Part shown: piece after piece, positions 1 through 8,198 of the stretch
How the letters are laid out: the number at the start of each line of letters is the position of its first letter
Position numbering within the stretch: position 1 is the stretch's first letter
Source of the DNA: Bradyrhizobium sp. LHD-71
GTDB lineage: Bacteria; Pseudomonadota; Alphaproteobacteria; Rhizobiales; Xanthobacteraceae
Direction of reading: 5' to 3'
Length of the DNA: 64,000 nucleotides
Assembly (NCBI RefSeq): GCF_031157255.1
Contig: NZ_JAVIFX010000020.1
Coordinates: 62,001-126,000 of the forward strand
Made by a program: the position numbers and the translations under genes
The notes under the pieces: generated by a model
The model's input: the letters and a program-made list of their open reading frames with translations, nothing else
Told to the model about the DNA's origin: nothing
The model's database searches: none

Positions 1-126
1 GGGCAGATCGTCGGTCGCCTGGTCTACGAGAAGATGATCTCGCGTCCCGACGCGCTCTACGGCCAGCGCATCGGCTCAAACTATCAGGCGCAGGGCCTGA
101 AACTGTCGAAGCATTTCAGGACGTAA
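1..126 (+). CDS. C-terminal fragment of an unidentified protein
   Basis: An open frame enters from the left edge and stops at TAA 124-126, giving 41 visible residues that end in KLSKHFRT. Codon choice is GC-rich like the rest of the window, so a real gene tail is likely. It has no motif I recognise, so no function is assigned. It runs convergently towards the serine hydrolase, and a repeat element lies between the two stop codons. Confidence 0.55.
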   Translation, partial: GQIVGRLVYEKMISRPDALYGQRIGSNYQAQGLKLSKHFRT

Positions 127-138
127 CAAACGTAACAC

Positions 139-195
139 CCGTCATTGCGAGGCATAGCCGTTCGAAGAACGGCGTCGCTTCGCTCGCAATGACGG
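139..195. repeat. TCATTGCGAG-type palindromic intergenic repeat, copy 1
   Basis: The element is bounded by 13-nt inverted arms, CCGTCATTGCGAG (139-151) and CTCGCAATGACGG (183-195). Inside is a hairpin with arms GCCGTTC and GAACGGC (157-173). It directly abuts the stop codon of the minus-strand serine hydrolase at 196. Related copies are at 19563-19690 and 49263-49464. Confidence 0.85.
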
Positions 196-1353
196 CTACA
201 TCGCCTCGTACACGGCTCTCTCGAAATCCTCGAACAACTTGAGTGATTTGACATCGCAGAAGGGCAGGATCTGGGTCGCATACACGCCTGTGACCTGCTT
301 CACCGGATCGATCCAGTAATATGAGTTCATCAATCCGGCCCAGGCGAGCGAGCCCGCCGAGCGACCGGTCGCTGTCGGTGTCGGATTGATCAGGAACGTA
401 AGACCCCACTTCATGCCGTCGATGAAGTCGACGGCATTGGTCAGCGTCGGCACGACTGGCGGCAACCGCTGCACGTCGATATCGCCCATGGCATTCTGTG
501 ACATCAACGCGACGGTCTCAGGCTTCAGGATCTGCGCGCCGTTGAACCGGCCCTTGTATAGGATCATCTGCGTGAATTTCGTATAATCCTGCACCGTCGA
601 GAAGAGACCTCCGCCACCGCCGTCGAATTCGGGATTGGCTGGTGGTTCGCGCGTGGCTGGCGTCAGGCCCTCGCTCGTGCGCGCGTAGAGCATTGCCAGC
701 CGCGCGCGCTGGCTGTCATTGATGCGAAAGCCCGTGTCGACCATGCCGAGTGGGCCGAACAGGTTGCTCTGCATGTAATCGGCAAGCCTGACGCCGGTCG
801 CCTCTTCGACCGCGCGGCCTACCCAGTCGATGCTGATGCTGTACTCCCATCGCTCGCCGGGATCGAACAGCAACGGTATCGACAGCGACGACAGCAGGCC
901 CGAGCCGAGCGGCGGCGTGCGCGACCTGGTGCGGTACTCGCCGATCGTTGCGTTCCAGAAGTCGTAGGTATGTCCGGAGGTGTGCGTGAGCAGGTGGCGG
1001 AGCGTGATCGGCCGCTTCGGCGTGCGCATGCGTGGCTTGCCGTCGGCCTCGTAGCCTTCCAGCACCATCGCCGAGCCGAGCTCCGGCAGCAACGCGCCGA
1101 TCGGCGCATCGAGATCGAGCTTACCCTGCTCGACGAGCTGCATCGCGCAGGCGCCGGTGATCGCCTTCGTCATCGAGGCGATCCTGACCACGGTGTCGGG
1201 TGTCATCGCCGCGCCGTTGGCGAGGTCGCGTTTACCGGCGGCGCCTTCAAAGGCGACGCCGTCCGGCGTTGCCACCGAAACTGCGACGCCGGGCACGTCG
1301 CCGGCATCGGTTGCACGCTGCAGGAGGTCGAAGATCGACGAAAAGCCGGACAT
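196..1353 (-). CDS. Serine hydrolase, beta-lactamase/esterase (class C-like) family
   Basis: This 385-aa protein belongs to the penicillin-binding-protein-like serine hydrolase family (Beta-lactamase, COG1680), whose members are esterases, D-amino acid amidases or beta-lactam hydrolases. The nucleophile motif SMTK is at residues 60-63, the HLLTHTSG segment typical of the family follows, and a YSI tyrosine motif (in WEYSIS) lies near residue 180. There is no obvious signal peptide, so a cytoplasmic esterase is more likely than a true beta-lactamase. The ATG at 1353 is chosen over an upstream in-frame ATG because GAGGA precedes it at good spacing. The substrate cannot be inferred. Confidence 0.88.
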   Translation of the reverse strand: MSGFSSIFDLLQRATDAGDVPGVAVSVATPDGVAFEGAAGKRDLANGAAMTPDTVVRIASMTKAITGACAMQLVEQGKLDLDAPIGALLPELGSAMVLEGYEADGKPRMRTPKRPITLRHLLTHTSGHTYDFWNATIGEYRTRSRTPPLGSGLLSSLSIPLLFDPGERWEYSISIDWVGRAVEEATGVRLADYMQSNLFGPLGMVDTGFRINDSQRARLAMLYARTSEGLTPATREPPANPEFDGGGGGLFSTVQDYTKFTQMILYKGRFNGAQILKPETVALMSQNAMGDIDVQRLPPVVPTLTNAVDFIDGMKWGLTFLINPTPTATGRSAGSLAWAGLMNSYYWIDPVKQVTGVYATQILPFCDVKSLKLFEDFERAVYEAM

Positions 1354-1469
1354 GGGGATTCCTCGCAAATCCGGCGCTTCATTTCGCGAGGCCGGCATAA
1401 GAATAATTTAGAGCCTGCGCATGCGTGCGCGCAACGTCGATGAAGCAATGCAAGATCACGTGGCGCCGG

Positions 1470-1724
1470 CTAGCAAGTCCGGATGCCAGGGAAGCTCTTG
1501 CGGCTCTGCTTGATGGGAGGCGGCTCGGCTGGCCGGCCCAGGTTCACCAGTTTCTGCGGTGGATCGTCCAGCTTCACGGTGGGATATTTTTCCCGGGCAA
1601 TGCTCCGCACGGTGTCCCAGCAGAGCTCGTTTGCGGTTGCGTTCCGCAGGCGCGTCCATGGATCCGCGGCCGCGGAGGAGGGCGCGGCGAGAAGGCTGGC
1701 TGCGATCACGAGGCCGACTCTCAT
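1470..1724 (-). CDS. Small exported protein of unknown function
   Basis: This 84-aa frame begins with a clear signal peptide (MRVGLVIAASLLAAPSSAAA, probable cleavage after about residue 20). A short polar tail follows, with one internal Cys and a C-terminal Cys. No family is recognised. The ribosome-binding site is weak, and an overlapping frame of 131 aa exists in another phase, so the call rests mainly on the signal sequence. It lies between the serine hydrolase and tRNA-Gly. Confidence 0.5.
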   Translation of the reverse strand: MRVGLVIAASLLAAPSSAAADPWTRLRNATANELCWDTVRSIAREKYPTVKLDDPPQKLVNLGRPAEPPPIKQSRKSFPGIRTC

Positions 1725-1878
1725 GGAATGTTAAGTTGCGGCGAACCGCAACGTTCCCCGCTCCGTCACGGCCGGCCGGCCCGTTCACGTACGCTTTTCC
1801 GCTGCAAAACGCGGGTCCGCGGCCGGCACACGATGGCCTTGCCGATGGCATGCCGCTTCGTTAGGTTCGCCCTGCGTC

Positions 1879-1952
1879 GCGGGCGTAGTTCAATGGTAGA
1901 ACGGCAGCTTCCCAAGCTGCATACGAGGGTTCGATTCCCTTCGCCCGCTCCA
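1879..1952 (+). tRNA. tRNA-Gly (anticodon CCC)
   Basis: The 74-nt cloverleaf has acceptor strand GCGGGCG pairing with CGCCCGC, a D-arm containing TAGTTCAATGGTAGA, and anticodon stem GCAGC/GCTGC around loop TTCCCAA (anticodon CCC, reading GGG). The T-arm contains GGTTCGATTCC. The 3' CCA is encoded (1950-1952). Confidence 0.97.
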
Positions 1953-2040
1953 GCTCCTCGTGAAAGTGCAGGTTCGTCGGCGAGCCGGGCCGAATCCGCT
2001 GCTACGTCTTCGCCGAACTGCTATGGCTCCGGCGCTCACG

Positions 2041-3051
2041 TCACGCTGTCTTCGCCATATTCTGCGCCTTCATATGCTTGGATAGATAGAAATCGCCGAA
2101 TTTCACCGGCGGATATTTCTCTCCGACACCCCTGTCATAGAAGGAAGTGATGCATCGGATTTCTGCATCGACGTTAGGATTGTGAAAGAACGGAATGCTG
2201 AGACGTCCGAGCATCATCGCTTCGGGAGGCGGATTCGCCACACGGTGAAGATTTGACACCCATTCGTCATTGGTCCAGCGCATCATGAGGTCGCCGATGT
2301 TGCACACGAAGGCATCGCCTCGCGGATGCACGTCGACCCAACCTCCGTGGCGAAGTTTAACCTGCAGGCCGCCTGGAACGTCATCGCCTTTCAGGATGGT
2401 GAGCGTGTCGTAATCCGTATGCTCCCCGGCTCGAAGCTGCCCCGGTTCGGGTGCGCGATCTTGCGGCGGGTAATAAATCGCTCGCATCGTGCTGGTCGCC
2501 TCGTTGACCTTGCTGTCGAAGAAGTCGTCATCGAGATTCAAGGCCCTGGCGAACAGGCGCAGGAGGTGCACCGCGATCCTGTCCATCTCACTGTAGTAGG
2601 CCTCGAATGCGGCGCGGAACTGCGGACGACCCGCCGGCCAGGAATTTGGGAGGAAGAACAACCTTTCCGCTGAGGTTCCGGCGATGGCCGGGGGCGCCGA
2701 CTTGATGGGGCCCATCGCGAAGCTCTCTTGAAGATCGGGCGGTGTCTCCTTACCAAGCGAAAAGGCAAGCCCTCGGCTGCCCACATGACTGTAGCCGCGG
2801 CTGATTTTTTCGGGCGGCTGCGGCGTTTTGAGCTTCTCCTCGGGAGGCAGTGCAAAGTACGCGCGCGCTTCGCGCCGGAGCGCCTCGACGATGTCGTCGG
2901 GGACGCGATGGCCGACGATCGAAAAAAAACCGATATCTTCGCAGGCGCGGCGGATTTCGGCTGCCACCTGATCGCGACCTGCCTCGCCAGCTGCAAATGA
3001 AGGTCCAAGATCGATGGCCGGAACCTCAGTCAACTCTCTTCTGTCAGACAT
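2041..3051 (-). CDS. Fe(II)/2-oxoglutarate-dependent oxygenase, isopenicillin N synthase-like
   Basis: This 336-aa protein is of the isopenicillin N synthase/gibberellin oxidase type, with an N-terminal DIOX_N region (VPAIDLGPSF) followed by the jelly-roll core. The iron ligands are visible as HTD in GEHTDYDTLT and a distal His in NLHRVANPP; the Arg there fits 2-oxoglutarate binding. Such enzymes hydroxylate or cleave small molecules. The ATG at 3051 follows TGGAG 8 nt upstream and is preferred to a longer in-frame start. It is the last gene of the minus-strand catabolic operon, 140 nt after a binding-protein gene. The two genes have lower GC than the rest of the operon, suggesting later addition. 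Substrate unknown. Confidence 0.85.
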   Translation of the reverse strand: MSDRRELTEVPAIDLGPSFAAGEAGRDQVAAEIRRACEDIGFFSIVGHRVPDDIVEALRREARAYFALPPEEKLKTPQPPEKISRGYSHVGSRGLAFSLGKETPPDLQESFAMGPIKSAPPAIAGTSAERLFFLPNSWPAGRPQFRAAFEAYYSEMDRIAVHLLRLFARALNLDDDFFDSKVNEATSTMRAIYYPPQDRAPEPGQLRAGEHTDYDTLTILKGDDVPGGLQVKLRHGGWVDVHPRGDAFVCNIGDLMMRWTNDEWVSNLHRVANPPPEAMMLGRLSIPFFHNPNVDAEIRCITSFYDRGVGEKYPPVKFGDFYLSKHMKAQNMAKTA

Positions 3052-3191
3052 GCTTATGCTCCATTTAGGTTGTCGCGTAGGTCGAGGCGATTCTGCTCCC
3101 ACCTTTGATCAGTCTTTGACATCAGCTCCGGCATTCCCGGATGAATGTTGAAGCTGAGATATTGGCGCGGAAAGACGATTGGCTCGGGCCG

Positions 3192-4199
3192 TCAGGCACG
3201 CCGTTCGGTAACGGGAATTGTCTGGAGCGGCCCGACGCGGAATGTCTTTTCGAGCTCAACTGGCTTGCTGATGACCTTGCTCTGCAGAAAAAAGTCGTGC
3301 GCCGATTGAATGGCCTTCATATCGAGCCACAGCAATCCATTCTCAGGCACTAATCCAGCTGTGAGAAGACGTCTGTTCTCTCGAAGCGAATACTCCTGGT
3401 GTGTCCGATCGAGCGTTGGGGCGACTCTAAGAAGCGTGTCTATGGCGCTCGCGGGATTAGCGAACGCATCCTTCCATCCCTTGATCGAGGCTCTGAGGAA
3501 TCCTGCGGCAATCGCCGGATTGTCCCGCATGATCTTTTCGGAGGTAATCAAGGTGTCGCGCGGAACCGTGATGCCCGAATCCTCTGCGACGAAGGTTCGG
3601 AGATTTTCGCGTCCGAGCCGCTGCTCGATTGTGTAGAGCTCGTTGTATACGGTCGCCGCACAGACATCGACTTCGCCCTTCGTGAACGGTGTCACGCTCA
3701 CCTGCTGTGGCTGTATCGTGACATCGTCCGGACCAAGTCCCGCTTTTGCGAGCATGCTGGCAAGGACGTAGTTGGCTCCGGTGAACCAGGCAACGACGCG
3801 CTTACCTTTCATGTCGCGCACCGTCTTGACCGGCCCGTCCCTGCGCGCAACGAAAACAAAGGGTGTCACTTGATGAGCAAGACCGAAGCACACCACCGGA
3901 AGCCCCTTGTCGCGCGCGACCAGGACACTGTCGGTGCCTCCCGACAGCCCGAAGATGTCCGCGTCCGTGGCTACCAAATTCTCAGTCAGGACGTTGGGCC
4001 CGCCAGGAATAATGTCAAGATCGAGACCTTCGTCGCGGTAGTAGCCCTTTTCCTGGGCCCGGTAGTAACCGGCAAAGGAAGCTTGTGGCAGCCACTTCAT
4101 GCGAAGGGTCGCCTTGGTGGCTGCGCGGACGATAGCTGGTGTGAAGGACCACACCGCCGTTGTACATGCTGCAGCAACCACGGTGCGTCGCGTAATCAT
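3192..4199 (-). CDS. ABC transporter substrate-binding protein, NMT1/THI5-like (second copy)
   Basis: This 335-aa periplasmic binding protein of the SsuA/TauA/ThiY (NMT1/THI5-like) class has an N-terminal export signal of Tat-like form (MITRRTVVAAACTTAVW). Mature-region landmarks are MKWLPQASFAGYY, FGLSGGTDS and QPQQVSVTPF. It closely resembles the product of 7158-8174; more than half the aligned residues are identical by eye. The start at 4199 follows GAGGAG with 9-nt spacing. It lies 77 nt after the flavin monooxygenase gene and presumably feeds the same two permeases. Composition around 3241-3660 is visibly less GC-rich than its paralogue. Confidence 0.9.
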   Translation of the reverse strand: MITRRTVVAAACTTAVWSFTPAIVRAATKATLRMKWLPQASFAGYYRAQEKGYYRDEGLDLDIIPGGPNVLTENLVATDADIFGLSGGTDSVLVARDKGLPVVCFGLAHQVTPFVFVARRDGPVKTVRDMKGKRVVAWFTGANYVLASMLAKAGLGPDDVTIQPQQVSVTPFTKGEVDVCAATVYNELYTIEQRLGRENLRTFVAEDSGITVPRDTLITSEKIMRDNPAIAAGFLRASIKGWKDAFANPASAIDTLLRVAPTLDRTHQEYSLRENRRLLTAGLVPENGLLWLDMKAIQSAHDFFLQSKVISKPVELEKTFRVGPLQTIPVTERRA

Positions 4200-4275
4200 C
4201 GTGTTCTTCTCCTCGCTGATCACTCATGTGCACAAGCATCGTCCATGTGGCGTCCACGTTTTCGCAAAACTCAAA

Positions 4276-5580
4276 TCATGGCTCGAACCGGGTATTCTTG
4301 GGTCGCAGCAATCCAAGGTGATCACGTAGTGTCATCCCCTCATAGTCGGCCCGGAACAGACCGCGCTCCTGCAGGATCGGGACCACGAGGTCGATGAAAT
4401 CCTCAAAGCCTTCGTGGAAGTAGGGCGGCATGACGTTGAAGCCGTCAGCCGCGTAGCTCTCGAACCACTGCTGCAGCGTATCGGCAATGTTTTCCGCCGA
4501 GCCGCACAGCACCCAGTGACCGCGCGCCGCCGCGGTGAGATTGTAGAGGTCGCGCAGCGTCATGTTCTCGCGCCGCGCTTTGGCGAGCATGACCCGGGCG
4601 AAGCTGTGATAGCTGTCGGGCAGGGCGATGTCCGGGATCGGGCCGTCGAGATCATAAGCCGATATGTCCTGGCCGAACCTGTCGGACAGGATCGCGAGCG
4701 CGTTGGAGCCGCTGACGAAGCTCTGCAGGGTGGCGAGCTTCTCGAAAGCCTGTTTGTCGGTGCGGCCGACAATCGGCATCACGCCCGGCAGCACGGTGAC
4801 GTCCTCGCGTGCGCGGCCGAATGCAGGCAGGCGGTTCTTGAGCGAGGCGTAGCCGGCCTTCGCTTCCTCGATATCCTGCACGACCGAAAAGACGATGTCG
4901 GCGGTGCGTGCGGCGAGCTCCTGGCCCGCCTCGGATCCGCCGGCCTGCAGCACGATCGGATGGCCTTGCGGGCTGCGACCGATGTTGAGCGGCCCCTTCA
5001 CCTTGAAGAAGGTGCCGGTGTGGTCGATCGCGCGTAACTTTGCCGGATCGATGTAAAGTCCGCTCGCACGATCGGCGACGATCGCGTCATCCGACCAGCC
5101 GTCCCAGAGGCCTTTGACGACGGTGAGGAATTCGTCGGCCATCTCGTAGCGTCGGGCATGATCAGGATGAGTCGTGCCGAAATTGGCGGCGGTTGCCGCA
5201 TTCGCGGTGGTGACCGCATTCCAGGCGGCACGGCCGTTGCTGATGTGGTCGAGCGAGGCGAACACGCGCGCGACCGAGAACGGATCGCTGTAGGTGGTCG
5301 AGACGGTGGCGCCGAGCCCGATGTGGCGGGTCGTCGTCGCGAGCGCCGCGAGCATCGTCAACGGCTCCAGCCGCAGCGTGTAGGAGGGATGCGCCTCAGC
5401 ATCGGCGTAGAGATTGTCGCCCATGAAGATCAGGTCGAACCTGCCGCGTTCGGCGGTCTGTCCGATCCGCTGAATGGCCGAGAAATCCTGAAAGCTGTCG
5501 ACAGCGCCGGGATAGCGCCAGCCTGCGACATGACTGCCCGTTCCGAGAATGAACAGGCCAAGATGCATTTGTCGTTTCAC
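4276..5580 (-). CDS. LLM-class FMN-dependent monooxygenase, NtaA/SnaA/DszA family
   Basis: This 434-aa flavin-dependent oxygenase is of the nitrilotriacetate monooxygenase component A type. Landmarks are FDLIFMGDNLYAD, TRHIGLGATVSTTYSDPF and GRAAWNAVTT, all typical of the clade. Family members use FMNH2 from a separate reductase to oxidise aminopolycarboxylates, sulfur heterocycles, long alkanes or flavins; no reductase gene is seen in the window. The start is GTG, 5 nt after the upstream permease, and a second in-frame ATG lies four codons in. Its place in a transport operon suggests it carries out the first oxidative attack on the imported compound. The substrate is not predictable from sequence. 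Confidence 0.92.
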   Translation of the reverse strand: MKRQMHLGLFILGTGSHVAGWRYPGAVDSFQDFSAIQRIGQTAERGRFDLIFMGDNLYADAEAHPSYTLRLEPLTMLAALATTTRHIGLGATVSTTYSDPFSVARVFASLDHISNGRAAWNAVTTANAATAANFGTTHPDHARRYEMADEFLTVVKGLWDGWSDDAIVADRASGLYIDPAKLRAIDHTGTFFKVKGPLNIGRSPQGHPIVLQAGGSEAGQELAARTADIVFSVVQDIEEAKAGYASLKNRLPAFGRAREDVTVLPGVMPIVGRTDKQAFEKLATLQSFVSGSNALAILSDRFGQDISAYDLDGPIPDIALPDSYHSFARVMLAKARRENMTLRDLYNLTAAARGHWVLCGSAENIADTLQQWFESYAADGFNVMPPYFHEGFEDFIDLVVPILQERGLFRADYEGMTLRDHLGLLRPKNTRFEP

Positions 5581-5584
5581 GAGA

Positions 5585-6346
5585 TCACGTCCAAAACAGG
5601 ATCCTGCGCTCGATGGCGCCGATCAGGCCGAAGAAGGTCAGGCTGATTGCCGATGCGACGAAGATCGCCGACCAGACCTGCACGAAATCGATCTGCAGCA
5701 CGGCCTGGTAGATGATCCAGCCGAGGCCGCCGTAGGCGCCGAGCATCTCGGTGACGATCGCGACGATGACGCTGCGCACGGTCGAGACGCGCATGGCGGT
5801 CAGCATCAGTGGCAACGCCGTCGGCAGGCGGAGGCGGAAGAGGATCTTGAAACGGCCCGCGCCGAAGCTGCGCAGCAGATCGACGGCGCGGCGGTCGACG
5901 CGGTCGAAACCGGCAAGCGTCGACAGGAATACGGTGAAGCTCACCGCCATCGCGACCATCACGACCTTCGACGCGACACCGATGCCGAACCACAGCAGGA
6001 TCAGCGGCGAATAACCGACCACCGGCACCGAATTGATCGCGGTCGCAATCGGCAACATCACGCTGCGCACGGGGGGCAACATGGTGATGACGACCGCGAG
6101 AGCTATGCCGATCAGGCAGCCGACGCCATAGCCGGCCAGCGCCTCGAACAAGGTATAGCCGGCCGCTTGGGTGAGCAGCATGCGGTTCGACCAGATGCTG
6201 GCCAGGATGTCGCTGACGGCGGGAAGCACATAGGATGGCAGATCGAGCCCGCGCGCGAGCCCTTCCCAGGCCGCAACGAGCAGGACCGCACCGAGGATGC
6301 CGCGCTGGGCCGCAAGCGATGGGGATGCCATGACCGCGGCGCTCAT
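5585..6346 (-). CDS. ABC transporter permease, SsuC/TauC-like (second permease)
   Basis: This 253-aa inner-membrane permease of the BPD_transp_1 family has about six hydrophobic segments. The cytoplasmic EAA-type loop is LLRSFGAGRFKILFRLRLPTA, where the Gly contacts the ATPase. Its ATG (6346-6344) overlaps the TGA of the preceding permease as ATGA, so translation is probably coupled. An open frame extends upstream but lies inside the previous gene and is not used. It probably forms a heterodimeric channel with the product of 6343-7161. Confidence 0.93.
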   Translation of the reverse strand: MSAAVMASPSLAAQRGILGAVLLVAAWEGLARGLDLPSYVLPAVSDILASIWSNRMLLTQAAGYTLFEALAGYGVGCLIGIALAVVITMLPPVRSVMLPIATAINSVPVVGYSPLILLWFGIGVASKVVMVAMAVSFTVFLSTLAGFDRVDRRAVDLLRSFGAGRFKILFRLRLPTALPLMLTAMRVSTVRSVIVAIVTEMLGAYGGLGWIIYQAVLQIDFVQVWSAIFVASAISLTFFGLIGAIERRILFWT

Positions 6347-7161
6347 TGCTCCGCACTCCAGAACACCAGCCGACGCTCTGCTGCGGCGACGCATGCATAG
6401 AAGCCGGTGCCGAGCAACGCCGACGCCAGCAAGGCGCCCCAGATTGCGACGACGTTCTCGGTGTACATCGCCTGCAACAGCAGCACGCCGAGGCCGGTGG
6501 TGTCGCCGAACCATTCGCCGACGATCGCGCCGACGAGGCTGAGAGACGACGCAAGCCGCAGCGCCACGAAGATCTGCGGCAGCGCCGTGGGAAGCTGCAG
6601 GCGCAGCAGAAGCTGCCGGCGCGATGCGCCGAAACTCCGCATCATTGCCACTTGCCTCGGATCGACTGTTTCAAGGCCGAGCAGGGTATTGACCGTCACC
6701 GGGAAGAACGTGAGGTAGAAGGCGATCACGGCCTTGGCGAGCAGGGTGTTGCCGAACCACAGAACCACCAGGGCGCCGAAAGCGATCACGGGAATGGTCT
6801 GCGAGACGACGAAAATGGGGAACGCCATCTCGCGCAAAGCACGCAGACGGAAGAAGGCGATGCCGATCAGGACGCCGAAGGCGCCGCCGGCGACGAAACC
6901 GATCAGCGTTTCCGCAAGCGTTCTCAGGAAGCCGTCGACGTAAGCCTGCGGCGTGGCGGCGATCGCCGCGAGAATTGCACTCAGGCGTGGAAGATAGTGC
7001 GGCTTGATGCCGAACAGGACGACGGCGCCTTCCCAGACAACTGCGGCGATGACGAGCCCGAGCAGCAGCCGGACCGCCTTGCGCATCCAATCGTGCCAAG
7101 GCGCAGGCCGGCCGGCTGCGCCGCGGCTGGATAGGGACAATGCCGCAGAGTCGATGCTCAC
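6343..7161 (-). CDS. ABC transporter permease, SsuC/TauC-like (first permease)
   Basis: This 272-aa inner-membrane permease is homologous to the next gene. Hydrophobic segments start near residue 30, and the EAA-type loop reads MMRSFGASRRQLLLRLQLPTA. The GTG start (7161-7159) overlaps the TGA of the upstream binding-protein gene as GTGA, and its own stop overlaps the next ATG. Two different permeases in one operon, as in other NMT1-type importers, imply a heterodimer. The substrate follows that of the binding proteins and is unknown. Confidence 0.93.
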   Translation of the reverse strand: MSIDSAALSLSSRGAAGRPAPWHDWMRKAVRLLLGLVIAAVVWEGAVVLFGIKPHYLPRLSAILAAIAATPQAYVDGFLRTLAETLIGFVAGGAFGVLIGIAFFRLRALREMAFPIFVVSQTIPVIAFGALVVLWFGNTLLAKAVIAFYLTFFPVTVNTLLGLETVDPRQVAMMRSFGASRRQLLLRLQLPTALPQIFVALRLASSLSLVGAIVGEWFGDTTGLGVLLLQAMYTENVVAIWGALLASALLGTGFYACVAAAERRLVFWSAEQ

Positions 7162-8174
7162 GGCCGCCGATCCGCCGCCGGCACGCTGTCGATGAAGCTC
7201 GCATTATAGGCGGCAGCGAGGTCGACCGGCTTGGAGATTACGCTGTATTTGAGGAAGAAGTCGTGCGCGGTCTTGATCGCATTCGGGTCGATCGAGAACA
7301 GGCCGCTCTGCGCGGCGTTGCCGGCGGTCATCAGTCGCTTCACCTCCGTCAGCATGAAGTCCTGATGCGCCCGGTCGAGCGTCGGCGCCACCGCCATGAC
7401 TGCATCGACGCCCGCCTTCGGATCAGCGAACGCATCCTTCCAGCCCTTGATCGAGGCGCGCAGGAACGCCTTGACGAGCTCGGGCTTCTCGCGGGCGGTG
7501 GTCTCGGAAACGATCAGCGTGTCGCGTGGAAAAGTGATGCCGTAATCCTCGGCCACGAACGATTTCAGGCTGTCCTTCGGCATTCGCGTCTGGATAGCGT
7601 AGAGCTCGTTGTAGTAGGTCGCGGTCGCAACATCGACGCTGCCATCGACGAACGGCGTCACCGAGACCTGCTGCGGCTGGATCTTCAGCTCGTCGGCCTT
7701 GATGCCTTCCTTGGCCAGCATACCGTTCAGCACATGATTGGCGCCGGTGAACCATGTTGTGACGGTCTTGCCCTTGAAGTCTTGCAGGGTCTTCACCGCG
7801 CCGTCCTTGCGCGTGACGAAGATGAACGGGGTGATCTGGTGCGAAACGCCGATGCAGACGATCGGCAGGCCTTTATCTCGCGCGGCGAACACGCTGTCGG
7901 TGCCGCCCGACAATCCGAACGTATCGGCGCCGGTCGCAACCAGGTTCTCGGTCAAGAGATTGGGGCCGCCGGGGTTGATCGTGAGCTCGATGCCCTCCGC
8001 CTTGTAGTAGCCTTTGGCGAGCGCAACATAGAAGCCCGCAAACTGGGCTTGCGGCAGCCACTTCAGGCGCAGGGTGGCCTTGGTGAGCGCGTCGGCCGAA
8101 GCGTGAGGCGCAGGCAGGCCGGCAGCAAGTGCAACTGCGGTGACCGCAGCGAGGGCGTGGCGTCTGGTCAGCAT
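7158..8174 (-). CDS. ABC transporter substrate-binding protein, NMT1/THI5-like (first copy)
   Basis: This 338-aa periplasmic protein has a signal peptide (TRRHALAAVTAVALAAG, cleavage near ASA). The mature protein starts with LRLKWLPQAQFAGFYVALAKG, followed by TDSVFAARDKG and QPQQVSVTPF, typical of the NMT1/THI5 fold that includes ThiY (formylaminopyrimidine) and SsuA-like sulfonate binders. The ATG at 8174 is favoured because AGGAG lies 6 nt upstream; an in-frame GTG two codons earlier overlaps that site. Its stop overlaps the permease start. With the ATPase and two permeases it makes a complete importer. Confidence 0.94.
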   Translation of the reverse strand: MLTRRHALAAVTAVALAAGLPAPHASADALTKATLRLKWLPQAQFAGFYVALAKGYYKAEGIELTINPGGPNLLTENLVATGADTFGLSGGTDSVFAARDKGLPIVCIGVSHQITPFIFVTRKDGAVKTLQDFKGKTVTTWFTGANHVLNGMLAKEGIKADELKIQPQQVSVTPFVDGSVDVATATYYNELYAIQTRMPKDSLKSFVAEDYGITFPRDTLIVSETTAREKPELVKAFLRASIKGWKDAFADPKAGVDAVMAVAPTLDRAHQDFMLTEVKRLMTAGNAAQSGLFSIDPNAIKTAHDFFLKYSVISKPVDLAAAYNASFIDSVPAADRRP

Positions 8175-8198
8175 GGTCACTCCTGATGTCGATATCGG

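Noticed and set aside
1456..1851. 131-codon minus-strand frame overlapping the small exported protein gene
   Set aside because: It is Arg/Pro-rich without motif; the competing frame begins with a clear signal peptide.
3052..3191. Possible riboswitch (for example TPP) before the oxygenase or binding-protein genes
   Set aside because: No THI-box consensus or other riboswitch core was found here or in 9863-10105.
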